From Pseudoxanthomonas suwonensis (lineage in GTDB: Bacteria > Pseudomonadota > Gammaproteobacteria > Xanthomonadales > Xanthomonadaceae): a stretch of 64,000 nucleotides of DNA. Each line of letters opens with the position of its first letter. Position 1 is the stretch's first letter. Positions 20,447 through 32,254 of the stretch are shown one piece after another. The position numbers and the translations under genes were made by a program. The stretch is taken from assembly GCF_000972865.1 (NCBI RefSeq), contig NZ_CP011144.1:2973118-3037117 (forward strand), written 5' to 3'. Under the pieces are notes generated by a model. The model made no database searches. It saw nothing but the letters and a program-made list of their open reading frames with translations, and was not told where the DNA came from.

Positions 20447-20452
20447 TAGAAT
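20447..20452 (+). promoter_or_regulatory. Possible -10 box for the lysine/murL operon
   Basis: TAGAAT lies 10 bp before an ATG at 20462 and 46 bp before the preferred ATG at 20498. If real, it would favour a start at or after 20498, unless the transcript is leaderless. Confidence 0.35.
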
Positions 20453-20497
20453 CGGCGGTTCATGCCCGGTGGTCGGGTGGTCCCCACAACACACTCC

Positions 20498-23122
20498 ATG
20501 TCCGCAGTTTCGCCCATGCAAGACGCCGCCCCCGGCGGCTGGATCGTCCTCAAGTTCGGCGGCACCTCGGTGTCGCGTCGCCACCGCTGGGACACGATCG
20601 GAAAACTGGCGAAACAGCGCGCCGAGCAGACCGGCTCGCGCGTGCTGGTGGTGGTGTCGGCGCTGTCGGGCGTGACCAACGAACTGACCGCCATCGCCGA
20701 GGGAGCCGCCGACGGCGCCGCGCGCGTGGCGGCGCTGGAACAGCGCCATCGCGACTTCCTCGCAGACCTCGAGCTGGATGCCGACGCGGTGCTGGGCGAA
20801 CGCCTGGCCGCGCTGCGCGGGCTGCTCGACGATCCGCGCGCGGCCACCCGCCCGCTGGACTGGCAGGCCGAGGTGCTCGGCCAGGGCGAGCTGCTGTCGT
20901 CCACGCTCGGTGCCGCCTACCTGCGCGCGCAGGGCCTGGATATGGGCTGGACCGACGCGCGCGACTGGCTGGACGCGCTGCCGCCGCAGCCCAACCAGAG
21001 CGAGTGGTCGCGGCGGCTGTCGGTGAACTGCCAGTGGCAGGCCGACGACGCCTGGCGCGCGCGCTTCGCGGCCCAGCCCACGCGCCTGCTCATCACCCAG
21101 GGCTTCATCGCCCGCCACACCGAGGGCGGCACCGCGATCCTCGGCCGCGGCGGTTCGGACACCTCGGCCGCCTATTTCGGCGCGCTGCTCGGCGCTGGCC
21201 GGGTGGAGATCTGGACCGACGTGCCCGGCATGTTCAGCGCCAACCCGCGCGAGGTGCCCGACGCGCGCCTGCTCAACCGGCTCGGCTATGCCGAGGCGCA
21301 GGAGATCACTACCACCGGCGCCAAGGTGCTGCACCCGCGTTCGATCAAGCCGTGCCGCGATTCGGGCGTGCCGATGGCGATCCTCGACACCGAGCGGCCC
21401 GAGCTGCCCGGCACCAGCATCGACCGCAGCGCGGCGACCGTGCCCGGGGTCAAGGCGATCAGCCGCCGCAACGGGGTGGTGCTGGTGTCGGTCGAGGACA
21501 TCGGCATGTGGCAGCAGGTCGGCTACCTGGCCGAGGTGTTCGCGCTGTTCCGCAGGCACGGCCTGTCGGTGGACATGATCGGCACCTCGCAGACCAACGT
21601 CACCGTGTCGCTGGACCCGAGCGAGAACCTGCTCAGCGAGAACGTGCTGGCGGCGCTGGCCGCCGACCTGGAGAAGATCGGCCGGGTCAAGGTGATCGTG
21701 CCGTGCGCGGCGATCACCCTGGTCGGGCGCGGCATGCGCTCGCTGCTGCACCGGCTGTCGGACGTGTTTTCGAGCTTCGGCCACGAACGCGTGCACATGA
21801 TCTCGCAGTCGTCCAACGACCTGAACCTGACCTTCGTCATCGACGAGGCCGACGCCGACGGCCTGCTGCCGGAGCTGCACGCGGCGCTGATCGACAGCGG
21901 CGCGATGCCGGTGCTGGAGAAGGACGTGTTCGGGCCGCGCTGGCGCGAGCTCGACGGCGCGGTGCGGCCGCGGCCGCTGCCGTGGTGGCACGGCGAGCGC
22001 GGGCGGCTGCTGCGGATGGCGCAGGCGGGCACGCCGCGCTACGTCTACCACCTGCCCACCGTGCGCGAGCGCGCCCGTGCGCTGAAGTCGGTGGCCGCGG
22101 TCGACCACCGTTACTACGCGATCAAGGCCAACCCGCACCCGGCGGTCCTGCGCGCGCTGGTGGAGGAGGGCTTCGGCCTGGAATGCGTGTCGCTGGGCGA
22201 GCTGCACCACGTGTTCGCGGCGCTGCCGCAGCTGGATCCGAAGCGGGTGCTGTTCACCCCCAGCTTCGCCCCGGTGGACGAGTACGCGCAGGCGTTCGCG
22301 CTCGGCGTCACCGTGACCCTGGACAACGTCGAGGCGCTGCGGCGCTGGCCGGAGGTGTTCCGCGGCCGCCAGCTCTGGCTGCGGATCGACCTGGGCCACG
22401 GCGACGGCCACCACCAGAAGGTCAACACCGGCGGCAAGGACTCCAAGTTCGGCCTGTCGGCGCAGCGCGTGGACGAGTTCGTGGACGCGGCGCGCGCGCT
22501 GGGGACGACGATCACCGGCCTGCACGCGCATCTGGGCAGCGGCGTGGAGAACATGGGCCACTGGCGGCAGATGTGCGACGAGCTGGCCGGCTTCGCCCGC
22601 CGCATCGGCACGGTGTCCACGCTCGACATCGGCGGCGGCCTGCCGATCCCGTACAGCGCCGACGACGAGCCGTTCGACGTCGCGGCCTGGGCCGCGGGCC
22701 TGGCCGAAGTGCGCGCGGTGCATCCGGCGTTCGAGTTGGTGATCGAGCCCGGCCGCTACCTGGTGGCCGAGGCCGGCGTGCTGCTGGCGCGGGCCACCCA
22801 GGTGATCGAGAAGGACGGCGTGCGCCGGGTAGGCCTGGATGCCGGCATGAATGCGCTGGCGCGCCCAGCGCTGTACGACGCCTGGCACGACGTCGCCAAC
22901 CTGGAGCGGCTGGACGAGGCGGCCGACGGCGTGTTCGACGTGGTCGGCCCGATCTGCGAATCCAGCGACGTGTTCGGCCGGCACCGGCACCTGCCGGCGG
23001 CCACCGCGCCGGGCGAGGTGATGCTGATCGCCGACGCCGGCGCCTACGGCCACGCGATGGCCAGCACCTACAACCAGCGCGCGCTGCCGGACGAGGACGT
23101 GATCGATGGGGCCGCGGACTGA
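20498..23122 (+). CDS. lysAC: Fused aspartate kinase / diaminopimelate decarboxylase
   Basis: One polypeptide (874 residues from this start) carries the first and the last enzymes of lysine synthesis. The N-terminal aspartokinase has VLKFGGTSV at 17-25, RGGSDTSA, and an ACT regulatory part from about 320 (GMWQQVGYLAEVFALFRRHG). The C-terminal half from about 505 is a PLP-dependent decarboxylase with YYAIKAN (Lys near 541), HLGSGVEN, DIGGGLPIPY, ESSDVFG and GAYG. Such fusions are known in Xanthomonadaceae. In-frame ATGs at 20462, 20498 and 20516 compete and none has a strong ribosome site. meso-DAP, the substrate of the second domain, is also a peptidoglycan building block, fitting the murL-murD2 neighbours. 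Confidence 0.94.
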   Translation: MSAVSPMQDAAPGGWIVLKFGGTSVSRRHRWDTIGKLAKQRAEQTGSRVLVVVSALSGVTNELTAIAEGAADGAARVAALEQRHRDFLADLELDADAVLGERLAALRGLLDDPRAATRPLDWQAEVLGQGELLSSTLGAAYLRAQGLDMGWTDARDWLDALPPQPNQSEWSRRLSVNCQWQADDAWRARFAAQPTRLLITQGFIARHTEGGTAILGRGGSDTSAAYFGALLGAGRVEIWTDVPGMFSANPREVPDARLLNRLGYAEAQEITTTGAKVLHPRSIKPCRDSGVPMAILDTERPELPGTSIDRSAATVPGVKAISRRNGVVLVSVEDIGMWQQVGYLAEVFALFRRHGLSVDMIGTSQTNVTVSLDPSENLLSENVLAALAADLEKIGRVKVIVPCAAITLVGRGMRSLLHRLSDVFSSFGHERVHMISQSSNDLNLTFVIDEADADGLLPELHAALIDSGAMPVLEKDVFGPRWRELDGAVRPRPLPWWHGERGRLLRMAQAGTPRYVYHLPTVRERARALKSVAAVDHRYYAIKANPHPAVLRALVEEGFGLECVSLGELHHVFAALPQLDPKRVLFTPSFAPVDEYAQAFALGVTVTLDNVEALRRWPEVFRGRQLWLRIDLGHGDGHHQKVNTGGKDSKFGLSAQRVDEFVDAARALGTTITGLHAHLGSGVENMGHWRQMCDELAGFARRIGTVSTLDIGGGLPIPYSADDEPFDVAAWAAGLAEVRAVHPAFELVIEPGRYLVAEAGVLLARATQVIEKDGVRRVGLDAGMNALARPALYDAWHDVANLERLDEAADGVFDVVGPICESSDVFGRHRHLPAATAPGEVMLIADAGAYGHAMASTYNQRALPDEDVIDGAAD

Positions 23123-23599
23123 GCTCGTGCTGCTGGCGACGCTGTCCGGCGCGGCGCTGACCGTGCTCGGCTACCTGGTCGCGTCGGCGCTGGTGTTCGA
23201 GCTGCCGCCCGGGCAGGCGCTGCGCATCGCCGCCCAGTGGAGCCCCACCGGCGCGCTGGCGGCGCTGGTGGCCGCGGTGTCGGTCGGCGGCTGGCAGCGC
23301 CGCTCGGCACAGGCGGGGCGGCGCTGGAGTGCGATCGGCATGGCGGTCCGTGCGACCGCCACCGCGCTGCTGCTGTATCCGGCGATGGTCGCCTGCTGGG
23401 TGCTGTTCACCGGCCTGCTCGACCAGCGCTTCGCCGCAGCGGCCATGCCGCTGCGCGAACTGGCGAACTGGGTGCCATCCATCGTGTTCGGCGCTACCCT
23501 CGCGGCCCTGCTGATCGGCACGCTGCCGGCGCTGGCCATCGCTTTCCTGCTCTGCCGGCGCTACCTGCGCCGGCAGGCACGCTCCACCACGGACTTTGC

Positions 23600-23603
<4 letters not shown>
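23106..23603 (+). CDS. Uncharacterised four-helix membrane protein in the murL operon
   Basis: A 165-residue hydrophobic protein that I do not recognise. Membrane segments lie near 8-30, 43-62, 80-103 and 122-150, with Arg-rich cytosolic ends (RRSAQAGRRW; CRRYLRRQAR). It overlaps the fused lysine gene by 17 bp and murL by 4 bp (ATGA), so it is firmly inside the operon and probably translated with murL. A link to the cell envelope is inferred only from position. Confidence 0.75.
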
Positions 23604-24950
<1,347 letters not shown>

Positions 24951-24970
<20 letters not shown>

Positions 24971-26348
24971 GGGCAGCCGCGTTGCCCTGTGGGGCTGGGG
25001 GCGCGAAGGTCGTGCCGCCTGGCGCGCGATCCGTGCGCGGCTGCCGGCGCTGCCGCTGACCCTGTTCTGCAGCGAGGCCGAGGTGGCGGAGGCGGCCTCG
25101 CTCGGCGACGCACTGCTGACGACCTCCACCCGGGCCGACGCCGAAGCGTTGTCGGCGTTCGACGTGGTGGTGAAGTCGCCGGGGATCAGCCCGTACCGGG
25201 CCGAGGCGCAGGCCGCGGCCGCACGCGGCACCCGCTTCGTCGGCGGTACCGCGCTGTGGTTCGCCGCGCACGCGGATGCGCGCACGGTCTGCGTGACCGG
25301 GACCAAGGGCAAGAGCACGACCACCTCGTTGCTGGCGCACCTGCTGCGCGCCGGCGGCCACCGCACCGCGCTGGCCGGCAACATCGGCCTGCCATTGCTG
25401 GACGTGCCCGATGCCGCGCCCGATGGACGGTTGCCGGAGTTCTGGGCGATCGAACTGTCCAGCTACCAGACCGGCGACGTCGCCGCCAGCGGCGTGCGCC
25501 CGGAAGTGGCGGTGGTGCTCAACCTGTTTCCCGAACACCTGGACTGGCACGGCAGCGAGGCGCGCTACGTCGCCGACAAGCTGGCGCTGGTCACCGCCGC
25601 GCGTCCGCGCACGGCGGTGCTCAACGCCGCCGATCCGCGCCTGGCCGGGCTGCAGTTGCCCGACAGCCGCGTGCTCTGGTTCAACCGGGAAGACGGCTGG
25701 CACCTGCGCGGCGACGCGCTGTACCGCGGTGACGCCTTCGTGTTCGACACCGCGGCGGTGCCGCTGCCGGGCCGGCACAACCGCGGCAACCTGTGCGCGG
25801 TGCTGGCCGCGATCGAGGCGCTGGACGTGGACGCCGCGCCGCTGGCCGGTGCGGCGCTGGATTTCCGCCCGCTGCCGCACCGGTTGCAGTGGCTGGGCGA
25901 GCGCGACGGGATCGGGTACGTCAACGATTCGATCAGCACCACCCCGCACGCCAGCCTGGCGGCGCTGGATTGCCACCGCGACCGGCGCGTGGCGATCCTG
26001 CTGGGCGGCCACGACCGCGGCCTGGACTGGTCGGCGTTCGCCGCGCGCATGCACGAGGTCGCGCCGGCGGCGGTGGTGACGATGGGCGGCAATGGCCGGC
26101 GCATCCATGAATTGCTTGCGCCGCTGGCGGCTGGCGGCGGTTTCGCGCTGGAGGCTGCAGCCGACCTGCCCGACGCGGTGGCGCGCGCGCGGCGCCTGCT
26201 CGGCGGCGAGGGCGTCGTGCTGCTTTCCCCGGGCGCCCCCAGCTTCGGCGCCTACCGCGACTACACCGAGCGCGGGCGCCACTTCGCCGCGCTGGCCGGC
26301 TTCGACCCGGATGCGATCAGCACTATCCCGGGGCTGGGGATCCAGTAG
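24951..26348 (+). CDS. murD2: UDP-MurNAc-L-alanine L-glutamate ligase
   Basis: MurD2 is a Mur ligase that adds L-Glu, not D-Glu, to UDP-MurNAc-L-Ala; MurL then epimerises it. The 465-residue product has an N-terminal Rossmann-like domain, the ATP loop [14 protein letters not shown] near 114-127, [13 protein letters not shown], the family RxxH-N block, and a C-terminal DHDR-like domain (GGHDRGLDW). The start is GTG at 24951, giving [17 protein letters not shown], and lies inside the end of murL. L-Glu specificity is inferred from the murL pairing, not seen in the residues. Confidence 0.9.
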
Positions 26349-26496
26349 CGCCTGGGCGCCCGCTGGCCCTGTATGCAAGCGGAAGCAGGCATGCCCGGCG
26401 GAGTGTTCGGAATGGCGGCCCTTTCAGTCAGCCTGCGTTCATCCGCGCAGGCGCGTAAGTTCGCGGGCTGCAAGGCAGCCAAAAGGGGAGAGTGAC

Positions 26497-26991
26497 ATGC
26501 GCGTTTTCCCGGGACGCACCATGCTCATCGCAGGGCTCGTCGCCTTCGCGCTTCCGGTCGCCGCGCAGGCCGCCGCCTACCTGAAGCTCGGCGATATCAA
26601 GGGGGAAGCCGTACAGGGCTCGCGCGCCGCCGCTGCGCCGGGCCGTGCCCACCAGGACCACAAGGGCGAGATCGAGATCCATTCCTTCAGCTGGGGTGCG
26701 TCCAATCCGAGCGCAAGCTCGGGCGCGCGCGCGCCCGCGCCGCGCGATGCCGCTTCCGGCCTTCCCACCGGCAAGCGCCAGCACAAGCCGATGATTTTCG
26801 TCGGGCCGGCCGACACGAGTGCCGGATCGGTGACGGTGGAGGCGAGCCTGCCCGATTGCCGGGTCGGGACCGTGTACAGCACGGTGGAAATGGGCGACCG
26901 CGGCACGGGCGAGTCGCTGAAGCTGCACGATGCGACGGTGAGCGCTTGCGCCGCCGACAAGGTGAGCTTCACCTACAGCAAGATCGAGTGA
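26497..26991 (+). CDS. Hcp-like protein with a Sec signal peptide
   Basis: A 164-residue protein with a signal peptide (MRVFPGRTMLIAGLVAFALP, probable cut after AQA) and then an Hcp1-like sequence: AYLKLGDIKGE, DHKGEIEIHSFSWG, and a final KVSFTYSKIE. Hcp forms the tube of type VI secretion and is normally cytosolic without a signal peptide. Here a short Ala-rich insert splits the first strands, and a Ser/Ala/Arg-rich segment (residues about 70-90) follows the SFSWG motif. AGGGGAG precedes the ATG. No other type VI gene is in the window. It could be a secreted or periplasmic beta-barrel protein of Hcp fold with another role. Confidence 0.75.
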   Translation: MRVFPGRTMLIAGLVAFALPVAAQAAAYLKLGDIKGEAVQGSRAAAAPGRAHQDHKGEIEIHSFSWGASNPSASSGARAPAPRDAASGLPTGKRQHKPMIFVGPADTSAGSVTVEASLPDCRVGTVYSTVEMGDRGTGESLKLHDATVSACAADKVSFTYSKIE

Positions 26992-27037
26992 CAAGCAGCC
27001 CTATGATGCTTCCCGTGGCCCTGCCGCGGCGGGACGG

Positions 27038-28045
27038 TCAATGGCTGCGCTCCACCGCGTACCGTGCCAGCCCACGCAACGCGTCCATGGCCTCGGACCC
27101 GGGCATGCCGGCCAGCGCGGCCTCGGCCGCGGCGGCATAGTCCATCGCCCGGCGGCGGCTGTACTCCAGCCCGCCGGTGGCGTGGATCGCGGCCAGCACC
27201 TCGGGCATGGCGGCGCTGTCGCCCGCCTGCACGATCCTGCGCAGGCGCTGGCGGACGGCCTCGTCCGAGTGTGCGATGGCGTGGATCAGCGGCAGGGTGG
27301 CCTTGCCCTCGGCCAGATCGTCGCCCAGGTTCTTGCCCAGGTCGGCAGCATCCGCGGTGTAGTCGAGCACGTCGTCGGCGATCTGGAAGGCGTAGCCCAG
27401 GGCCATGCCGTAGTCGTACAGGACCTGCTGCACGGCCGCGTCGGCGCCCGAAGCGAGCGCGCCCAGCTGCGTGCCAGCGGCGAACAGCACCGCGGTCTTG
27501 CGCTCGATCACCCGCAGGTAGGCGGCCTCGTCGGTGTCCGGGTTGCGCACGTGCAGCAGCTGCAGCACCTCGCCCTCGGCGATCCGGTTGGTGGTGTCGG
27601 CCAGCACCCGCATCACCTCCATCCGGTCCAGTTCCACCATCAGCTGGAAGCTGCGCGAGTAGAGGAAGTCGCCGACCAGCACGCTGGCGGCGTTGCCCCA
27701 GATCGCGTTGGCGGTGCTGCGGCCGCGGCGCAGGTCGGACTCGTCGACCACGTCGTCGTGGAGCAGGGTGGAGGTGTGGATGAACTCGATGATCGCCGCC
27801 AGCTGATGGTGGTCGGCACCGGTGCGGCCGGTCTCCGCTGTAGCCTGGCCAGCCAGCACCACCAGCATCGGCCGCAGGCGCTTGCCGCCGGCCGAGACGA
27901 TGTGCTCGGCGACCTGGTTGATCAGGACCACGTCCGACGCCAGCCGGGTGCGGATCAGCGCGTCGACCGCGGCCATGTCGCCGGCGGCCAGGGCCTGGAT
28001 CCGGGGCAGGGTGGCGTGGGGGAGGGGGCTGGGGTGGTCTGCCAT
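27038..28045 (-). CDS. ispB: Polyprenyl diphosphate synthase (octaprenyl type)
   Basis: This enzyme builds the long isoprenoid side chain of ubiquinone by adding isopentenyl diphosphate to an allylic diphosphate. The 335-residue helical protein has both aspartate-rich motifs, DDVVD at 97-101 (followed by DLRRG) and DDVLD at 224-228, plus GGKRLRP at 53-59. Chain length cannot be read by eye; octaprenyl is assumed from ubiquinone-8 use in this group. The gene is divergent from ssb. Confidence 0.93.
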   Translation of the reverse strand: MADHPSPLPHATLPRIQALAAGDMAAVDALIRTRLASDVVLINQVAEHIVSAGGKRLRPMLVVLAGQATAETGRTGADHHQLAAIIEFIHTSTLLHDDVVDESDLRRGRSTANAIWGNAASVLVGDFLYSRSFQLMVELDRMEVMRVLADTTNRIAEGEVLQLLHVRNPDTDEAAYLRVIERKTAVLFAAGTQLGALASGADAAVQQVLYDYGMALGYAFQIADDVLDYTADAADLGKNLGDDLAEGKATLPLIHAIAHSDEAVRQRLRRIVQAGDSAAMPEVLAAIHATGGLEYSRRRAMDYAAAAEAALAGMPGSEAMDALRGLARYAVERSH

Positions 28046-28142
28046 GCAAGGCCGCCAGGGAAAGTGCCTGAATTATAAGGGGCGCCCGCGGAGAAACCCT
28101 ACCCCGGGCCGCGGGGTTCAGCGCTGGCGCGGGGTGCGCCGG

Positions 28143-28148
28143 TATACT
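28143..28148 (+). promoter_or_regulatory. Possible -10 box for ssb
   Basis: TATACT, 52 bp before the ssb ATG, in the gap between divergent ispB and ssb. A GTTCA-containing -35-like stretch lies about 20 bp upstream but is weak. Confidence 0.45.
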
Positions 28149-28199
28149 CCAATGCTTCCCCTGCCCGGGTCCCCGGGCATGACAGACGGACCCAAGACT

Positions 28200-28697
28200 A
28201 TGGCGCGTGGCATCAACAAGGTGATCCTGGTCGGCAACCTCGGCGACGATCCCGAAACCAAGTACACCCAGTCCGGCATGGCCGTGACCATCGTTCGCCT
28301 GGCCACCACCAGCGTGCGCAAGGACCGCGACGGCAACACCCAGGAACGCACCGAATGGCACCGGGTGAAATTCTTCGGCAAGCTCGGCGAGATCGCCGGC
28401 GAGTACCTGCGCAAGGGCTCGCAGTGCTACGTCGAGGGCAGCATCCGCTACGACAAGTTCACCGGCCAGGACGGGCAGGATCGCTACATCACCGAGATCG
28501 TCGCCGACGAGATGCAGATGCTCGGCGGCCGCCCGGGTGGCGGCGAGGGTGGCGGTTACGCCGACCGCGGCGAGCGCCCGCAGCGCAGCGCGCCGCCGCG
28601 CCGCGAATCCGCCCAGCGCGCCGCGCCGGCCGCCGCGGCCGCGCCGCAGGCCGGCGGCTTCAACGACGACTTCGCCGACGACGATATTCCGTTCTGA
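28200..28697 (+). CDS. ssb: Single-stranded DNA-binding protein
   Basis: SSB coats single-stranded DNA and recruits replication and repair proteins through its C-terminal tip. The 165-residue product has the OB-fold start [38 protein letters not shown], a Gly/Arg/Pro/Ala-rich disordered linker from about 110, and the acidic tip [10 protein letters not shown] ending in Phe. Confidence 0.97.
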   Translation: MARGINKVILVGNLGDDPETKYTQSGMAVTIVRLATTSVRKDRDGNTQERTEWHRVKFFGKLGEIAGEYLRKGSQCYVEGSIRYDKFTGQDGQDRYITEIVADEMQMLGGRPGGGEGGGYADRGERPQRSAPPRRESAQRAAPAAAAAPQAGGFNDDFADDDIPF

Positions 28698-28785
28698 GCG
28701 TCGCGGGTTTGACTGGCTGAAACGCGGCCGGGCCCTAGGCGAGCGGCATTGAGTGAAGCGCGTCTTCCGTACCAAGGAATAGCCC

Positions 28786-29841
28786 GTGGCAACTTGGCTA
28801 GTGACCGGCGGCGCCGGTTTCATCGGCGGAAACTTCGTGCTGGATGCGGTTGCGCGCGGCGTGCGCGTGGTCAACCTCGATGCACTGACCTATGCCGGCA
28901 ACCTGGACACGCTGTCGTCGCTGGAAGGCAACCCTGACCACCTGTTCGTGCACGGGGACATTGGCGACCGCGCGCTGGTCGTGCGGCTGCTGGCCGAATA
29001 CCGTCCCGATGCGGTACTGAACTTCGCCGCCGAAAGCCACGTGGACCGCTCGATCGACCATCCGGCCGCCTTCATCCGGACCAACGTGGTCGGCACCCTG
29101 GGCCTGCTGGAGGCGGTGCGTGACTACTGGAGGGGTCTGGAGGGTCCGGCGAAGGACGCGTTCCGCTTCCTGCACGTGTCCACCGACGAGGTCTACGGCA
29201 CCCTGGGCGAGACCGGCAGGTTCACCGAGACCACGCCCTACGCTCCCAATTCCCCATACTCGGCGTCGAAGGCCGCCTCCGACCACCTGGTCCGCGCCTT
29301 CCACCACACCTACGGGCTGCCGGTGCTGACCACCAACTGCTCCAACAACTACGGTCCGTACCACTTCCCGGAGAAGCTCATCCCGCTGGTGATCGCCAAG
29401 GCCCTGGCCGGCGAACCGCTGCCGGTCTATGGCGACGGCAAGCAGGTGCGCGACTGGCTGTTCGTGGCCGACCACTGTGAGGCGATCCGCACCGTGCTGG
29501 CCAAGGGCCGGGTGGGCGAGACCTACAACGTTGGCGGCAACTCCGAGAAGCAGAACATCGAGGTCGTGGAGGCGATCTGCGCGCTGCTGGATGAGCGCCG
29601 CCCGCGCGAGGACGGCCGGCCGCGCAGCAGCCAGATCATCCATGTCGCCGACCGGCCAGGCCACGACCGCCGCTATGCGATCGATGCCTCCAAGCTGAAG
29701 GACGAGTTGGGCTGGGAGCCGAAACACACCTTCGAGCAGGGCATCGCGTGCACGGTCGACTGGTACCTGGAGCACCAGGACTGGGTGAAGCGCGCGCTGG
29801 ATGGCAGCTACCGGCTCGAACGCTTCGGGGTGGCGGTATGA
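28786..29841 (+). CDS. rmlB: dTDP-glucose 4,6-dehydratase
   Basis: RmlB converts dTDP-glucose to dTDP-4-keto-6-deoxyglucose, step two of dTDP-L-rhamnose synthesis for LPS or other surface sugars. The 351-residue extended SDR has the NAD motif [12 protein letters not shown] at about 6-17, [12 protein letters not shown], and the catalytic YSASK. The start is GTG at 28786, where reading begins [11 protein letters not shown]. It opens a four-gene cluster (rmlBACD) joined by 4-bp overlaps. Confidence 0.96.
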   Translation: MATWLVTGGAGFIGGNFVLDAVARGVRVVNLDALTYAGNLDTLSSLEGNPDHLFVHGDIGDRALVVRLLAEYRPDAVLNFAAESHVDRSIDHPAAFIRTNVVGTLGLLEAVRDYWRGLEGPAKDAFRFLHVSTDEVYGTLGETGRFTETTPYAPNSPYSASKAASDHLVRAFHHTYGLPVLTTNCSNNYGPYHFPEKLIPLVIAKALAGEPLPVYGDGKQVRDWLFVADHCEAIRTVLAKGRVGETYNVGGNSEKQNIEVVEAICALLDERRPREDGRPRSSQIIHVADRPGHDRRYAIDASKLKDELGWEPKHTFEQGIACTVDWYLEHQDWVKRALDGSYRLERFGVAV

Positions 29842-30728
29842 CGCAACGCAAGGGCATCATCCTGGCCGGCGGTTCCGGCACCCGGCTCTATCCGATCACC
29901 CGTGCGGTCAGCAAGCAGCTGTTGCCCGTCTACGACAAGCCGATGATCTACTACCCGCTCAGCGTGCTGATGCTGGCGGGCATCCGCGAAGTCCTGGTCA
30001 TCAACACCCCGCAGGAGCAGGCGCTGTTCCAGGCGTTGCTCGGCGACGGTTCGCAGTGGGGCATGCGCATCGAATACGCGGCCCAGCCCAGTCCGGATGG
30101 CCTGGCCCAGGCCTACCTGATCGGCCGCGACTTCGTCGCCGGCCAGCCCAGCTGCCTGGTGCTGGGCGACAACATCTTCCACGGCCATGGCCTCACAGCG
30201 CTGCTCAAGCACGCCGATGCGCGGAACGAGGGTGCGACCGTGTTCGGTTACTGGGTGCATGATCCCGGCCGCTACGGCGTGGCCGAGTTCGACGGCGCGG
30301 GCCGGGTGGTCGGCATCGAAGAGAAGCCGGCGCAGCCGCGTTCCAACTATGCGGTGACGGGGCTCTACTTCTACGACGGCAGGGCCAGCGACTACGCCGC
30401 CGAACTGAAGCCGTCGCCGCGCGGCGAGCTGGAAATCACCGACCTCAACAAGCGCTACCTCGAAGACGGGCAGCTGTATATGGAACAGCTGGGCCGCGGC
30501 TACGCCTGGCTCGATACCGGCACCCACCAGTCGCTGCTGGAAGCCTCGACTTTCATCGAAACGATCGAGGCGCGACAGGGACTGCGCGTGTGCTGCCCGG
30601 AGGAGGTGGCGTTCGGCAACGGCTGGATCGACGTGGCGCAGCTGGAGCGGCTGGCCGCGCCGCTGGCCAAGAACGGCTATGGCCAGTACCTGCTCGACCT
30701 GGCGCGGCGCGGCGAGGTGGTGCGGTGA
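29838..30728 (+). CDS. rmlA: Glucose-1-phosphate thymidylyltransferase
   Basis: RmlA makes dTDP-glucose from glucose-1-phosphate and dTTP, and is usually feedback-inhibited by dTDP-rhamnose. The 296-residue product has [16 protein letters not shown] near 6-21, [17 protein letters not shown], and [18 protein letters not shown]. It overlaps rmlB and rmlC by 4 bp each. Confidence 0.96.
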   Translation: MTQRKGIILAGGSGTRLYPITRAVSKQLLPVYDKPMIYYPLSVLMLAGIREVLVINTPQEQALFQALLGDGSQWGMRIEYAAQPSPDGLAQAYLIGRDFVAGQPSCLVLGDNIFHGHGLTALLKHADARNEGATVFGYWVHDPGRYGVAEFDGAGRVVGIEEKPAQPRSNYAVTGLYFYDGRASDYAAELKPSPRGELEITDLNKRYLEDGQLYMEQLGRGYAWLDTGTHQSLLEASTFIETIEARQGLRVCCPEEVAFGNGWIDVAQLERLAAPLAKNGYGQYLLDLARRGEVVR

Positions 30729-31282
30729 AGCTGATCGAGACCGGCCTGCCGGGTTGCGTGGTGATCGAGCCGGCCGTATTCGGTGATGAGCGCGGCGTGT
30801 TCTTCGAAACCTGGAACGCCGCGCGCTTCGGCCAGCATGGACTGCCGACGAAGTTCGTCCAGAGCAACGTGTCGACCTCGGTCAAGGGCGTGCTGCGCGG
30901 GCTGCACTACCAGTGGCCGCGCCCGCAGGGCAAGCTGGTCAGCGTGCTGGAAGGCGAGGTCTACGACGTGGCGGTGGACATCCGCCGCGGCTCGCCGACC
31001 TTCGGCCGCTGGGAGGCGGTGATCCTCAGCGCGGAGAACCGGCGCCAGTTCTGGATACCGGAGGGGTTCGCCCACGGTTTCGCCGTGCTTTCCGAGCGCG
31101 CGGTGTTCAGCTACCTGTGCACCGACGTGTACGTGAAGGAAGCCGATGCCGGCGTGCGCTGGAACGATGGTGACATCGGCGTCGACTGGCCGGTGTCCGA
31201 CCCGCAGCTGTCGCCCAAGGACAGCGCTGCGCCGCTGCTGGCCGACATCGCCGAGGATCGCCTGCCGGTCTACGTCGCATGA
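30725..31282 (+). CDS. rmlC: dTDP-4-dehydrorhamnose 3,5-epimerase
   Basis: RmlC epimerises dTDP-4-keto-6-deoxyglucose at C3 and C5. The 185-residue cupin has [11 protein letters not shown] near 22-32, [11 protein letters not shown] with the catalytic His, [16 protein letters not shown], and [14 protein letters not shown]. The start is GTG at 30725, overlapping the end of rmlA. Confidence 0.95.
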   Translation: MKLIETGLPGCVVIEPAVFGDERGVFFETWNAARFGQHGLPTKFVQSNVSTSVKGVLRGLHYQWPRPQGKLVSVLEGEVYDVAVDIRRGSPTFGRWEAVILSAENRRQFWIPEGFAHGFAVLSERAVFSYLCTDVYVKEADAGVRWNDGDIGVDWPVSDPQLSPKDSAAPLLADIAEDRLPVYVA

Positions 31283-32196
31283 CGCGGCTGCTCGTCGTCG
31301 GCGCCAACGGCCAGATCGGCCGCGAACTGCGCCGCAGCCTGCAGCCGCTCGGCGAAGTGGTCGCCGCCACCCGCGACGGACGGCTCGACGATGGCCGCGC
31401 CTGTGCCGTTGCCGACCTGTCCGGGCCGCAGTCGCTCGTGGCGCTGGTCCGCGACGTGGCGCCGTCGGCCGTGGTCAACGCCGCCGCCTACACCGCAGTG
31501 GACAAGGCCGAAAGCGACGTCGAGGCGGCTTTCCGGATCAACGCCGAAGCGCCTGCCGCCCTGGCCGGAGCCTGCGCCGCGGCGGGGATTCCTTTCGTCC
31601 ACTACTCCACCGACTACGTCTTCGACGGCCAGGGAACCCGTCCCTACCGCGAGGACGATCCGACCGCGCCGCTGGGCGTGTACGGCGCCAGCAAGCTGGC
31701 CGGCGAGGAGGCGGTTCGCGCGGCCGGTGGGCGTCACCTGATCTTCCGCACCGCCTGGGTCTATGCCGCGCACGGGCACAACTTCCTGCGGACCATGCTG
31801 CGGCTCGGTGCCGAACGCGAGGAACTGCGCGTGGTGGCCGACCAGACCGGCACGCCGACGCCGGCGGCGCTGATCGCCGACGTCACCACCGCTGCGCTGT
31901 CGCAGGCACTGGGGCCGGAAGCGCGGACCAGCGGCACCTGGCACCTGGTCGCCACCGGCGATACCAGCTGGCACGGCTTCGCCGAGGCGATCTTCGCCGA
32001 AGCGGTGGCCGCCGGCCTGCTGCCGCGCGCACCGCGGGTGCTGCCCATCGCCACGGCCGATTACCCCACGCCCGCGCGGCGACCGGCCTATTCGCAGCTG
32101 GATACCACGCGCCTCCGGAACGACTTCGGCATCGATCCGCCGCACTGGCGCGACGGGCTGCACAGTGTGATCGCCGGCATGGATCGCGGGATCTGA
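31279..32196 (+). CDS. rmlD: dTDP-4-dehydrorhamnose reductase
   Basis: RmlD performs the last reduction to dTDP-L-rhamnose. The 305-residue SDR has VVGANGQIGREL near 6-17, VNAAAYTAVDKAE, YSTDYVFDG, and the catalytic YGASK. No glycosyltransferase follows within the window, so the rhamnose is probably used by polymers encoded elsewhere. Confidence 0.95.
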   Translation: MTRLLVVGANGQIGRELRRSLQPLGEVVAATRDGRLDDGRACAVADLSGPQSLVALVRDVAPSAVVNAAAYTAVDKAESDVEAAFRINAEAPAALAGACAAAGIPFVHYSTDYVFDGQGTRPYREDDPTAPLGVYGASKLAGEEAVRAAGGRHLIFRTAWVYAAHGHNFLRTMLRLGAEREELRVVADQTGTPTPAALIADVTTAALSQALGPEARTSGTWHLVATGDTSWHGFAEAIFAEAVAAGLLPRAPRVLPIATADYPTPARRPAYSQLDTTRLRNDFGIDPPHWRDGLHSVIAGMDRGI

Positions 32197-32254
32197 TCTC
32201 CGATAATCTGCGCCGGGGAGCCGCGACCGCGGCCGTGTGCAGACAGGGGAGACG

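Noticed and set aside
20276..23053. A 925-residue open frame on the minus strand
   Set aside because: It is antisense to the lysine fusion gene and has the same low-complexity shadow composition, without any known motif.
26497..26991. A type VI secretion locus
   Set aside because: Only a single Hcp-like gene is present and it has a signal peptide. No sheath, baseplate, ClpV or VgrG gene is in the window.
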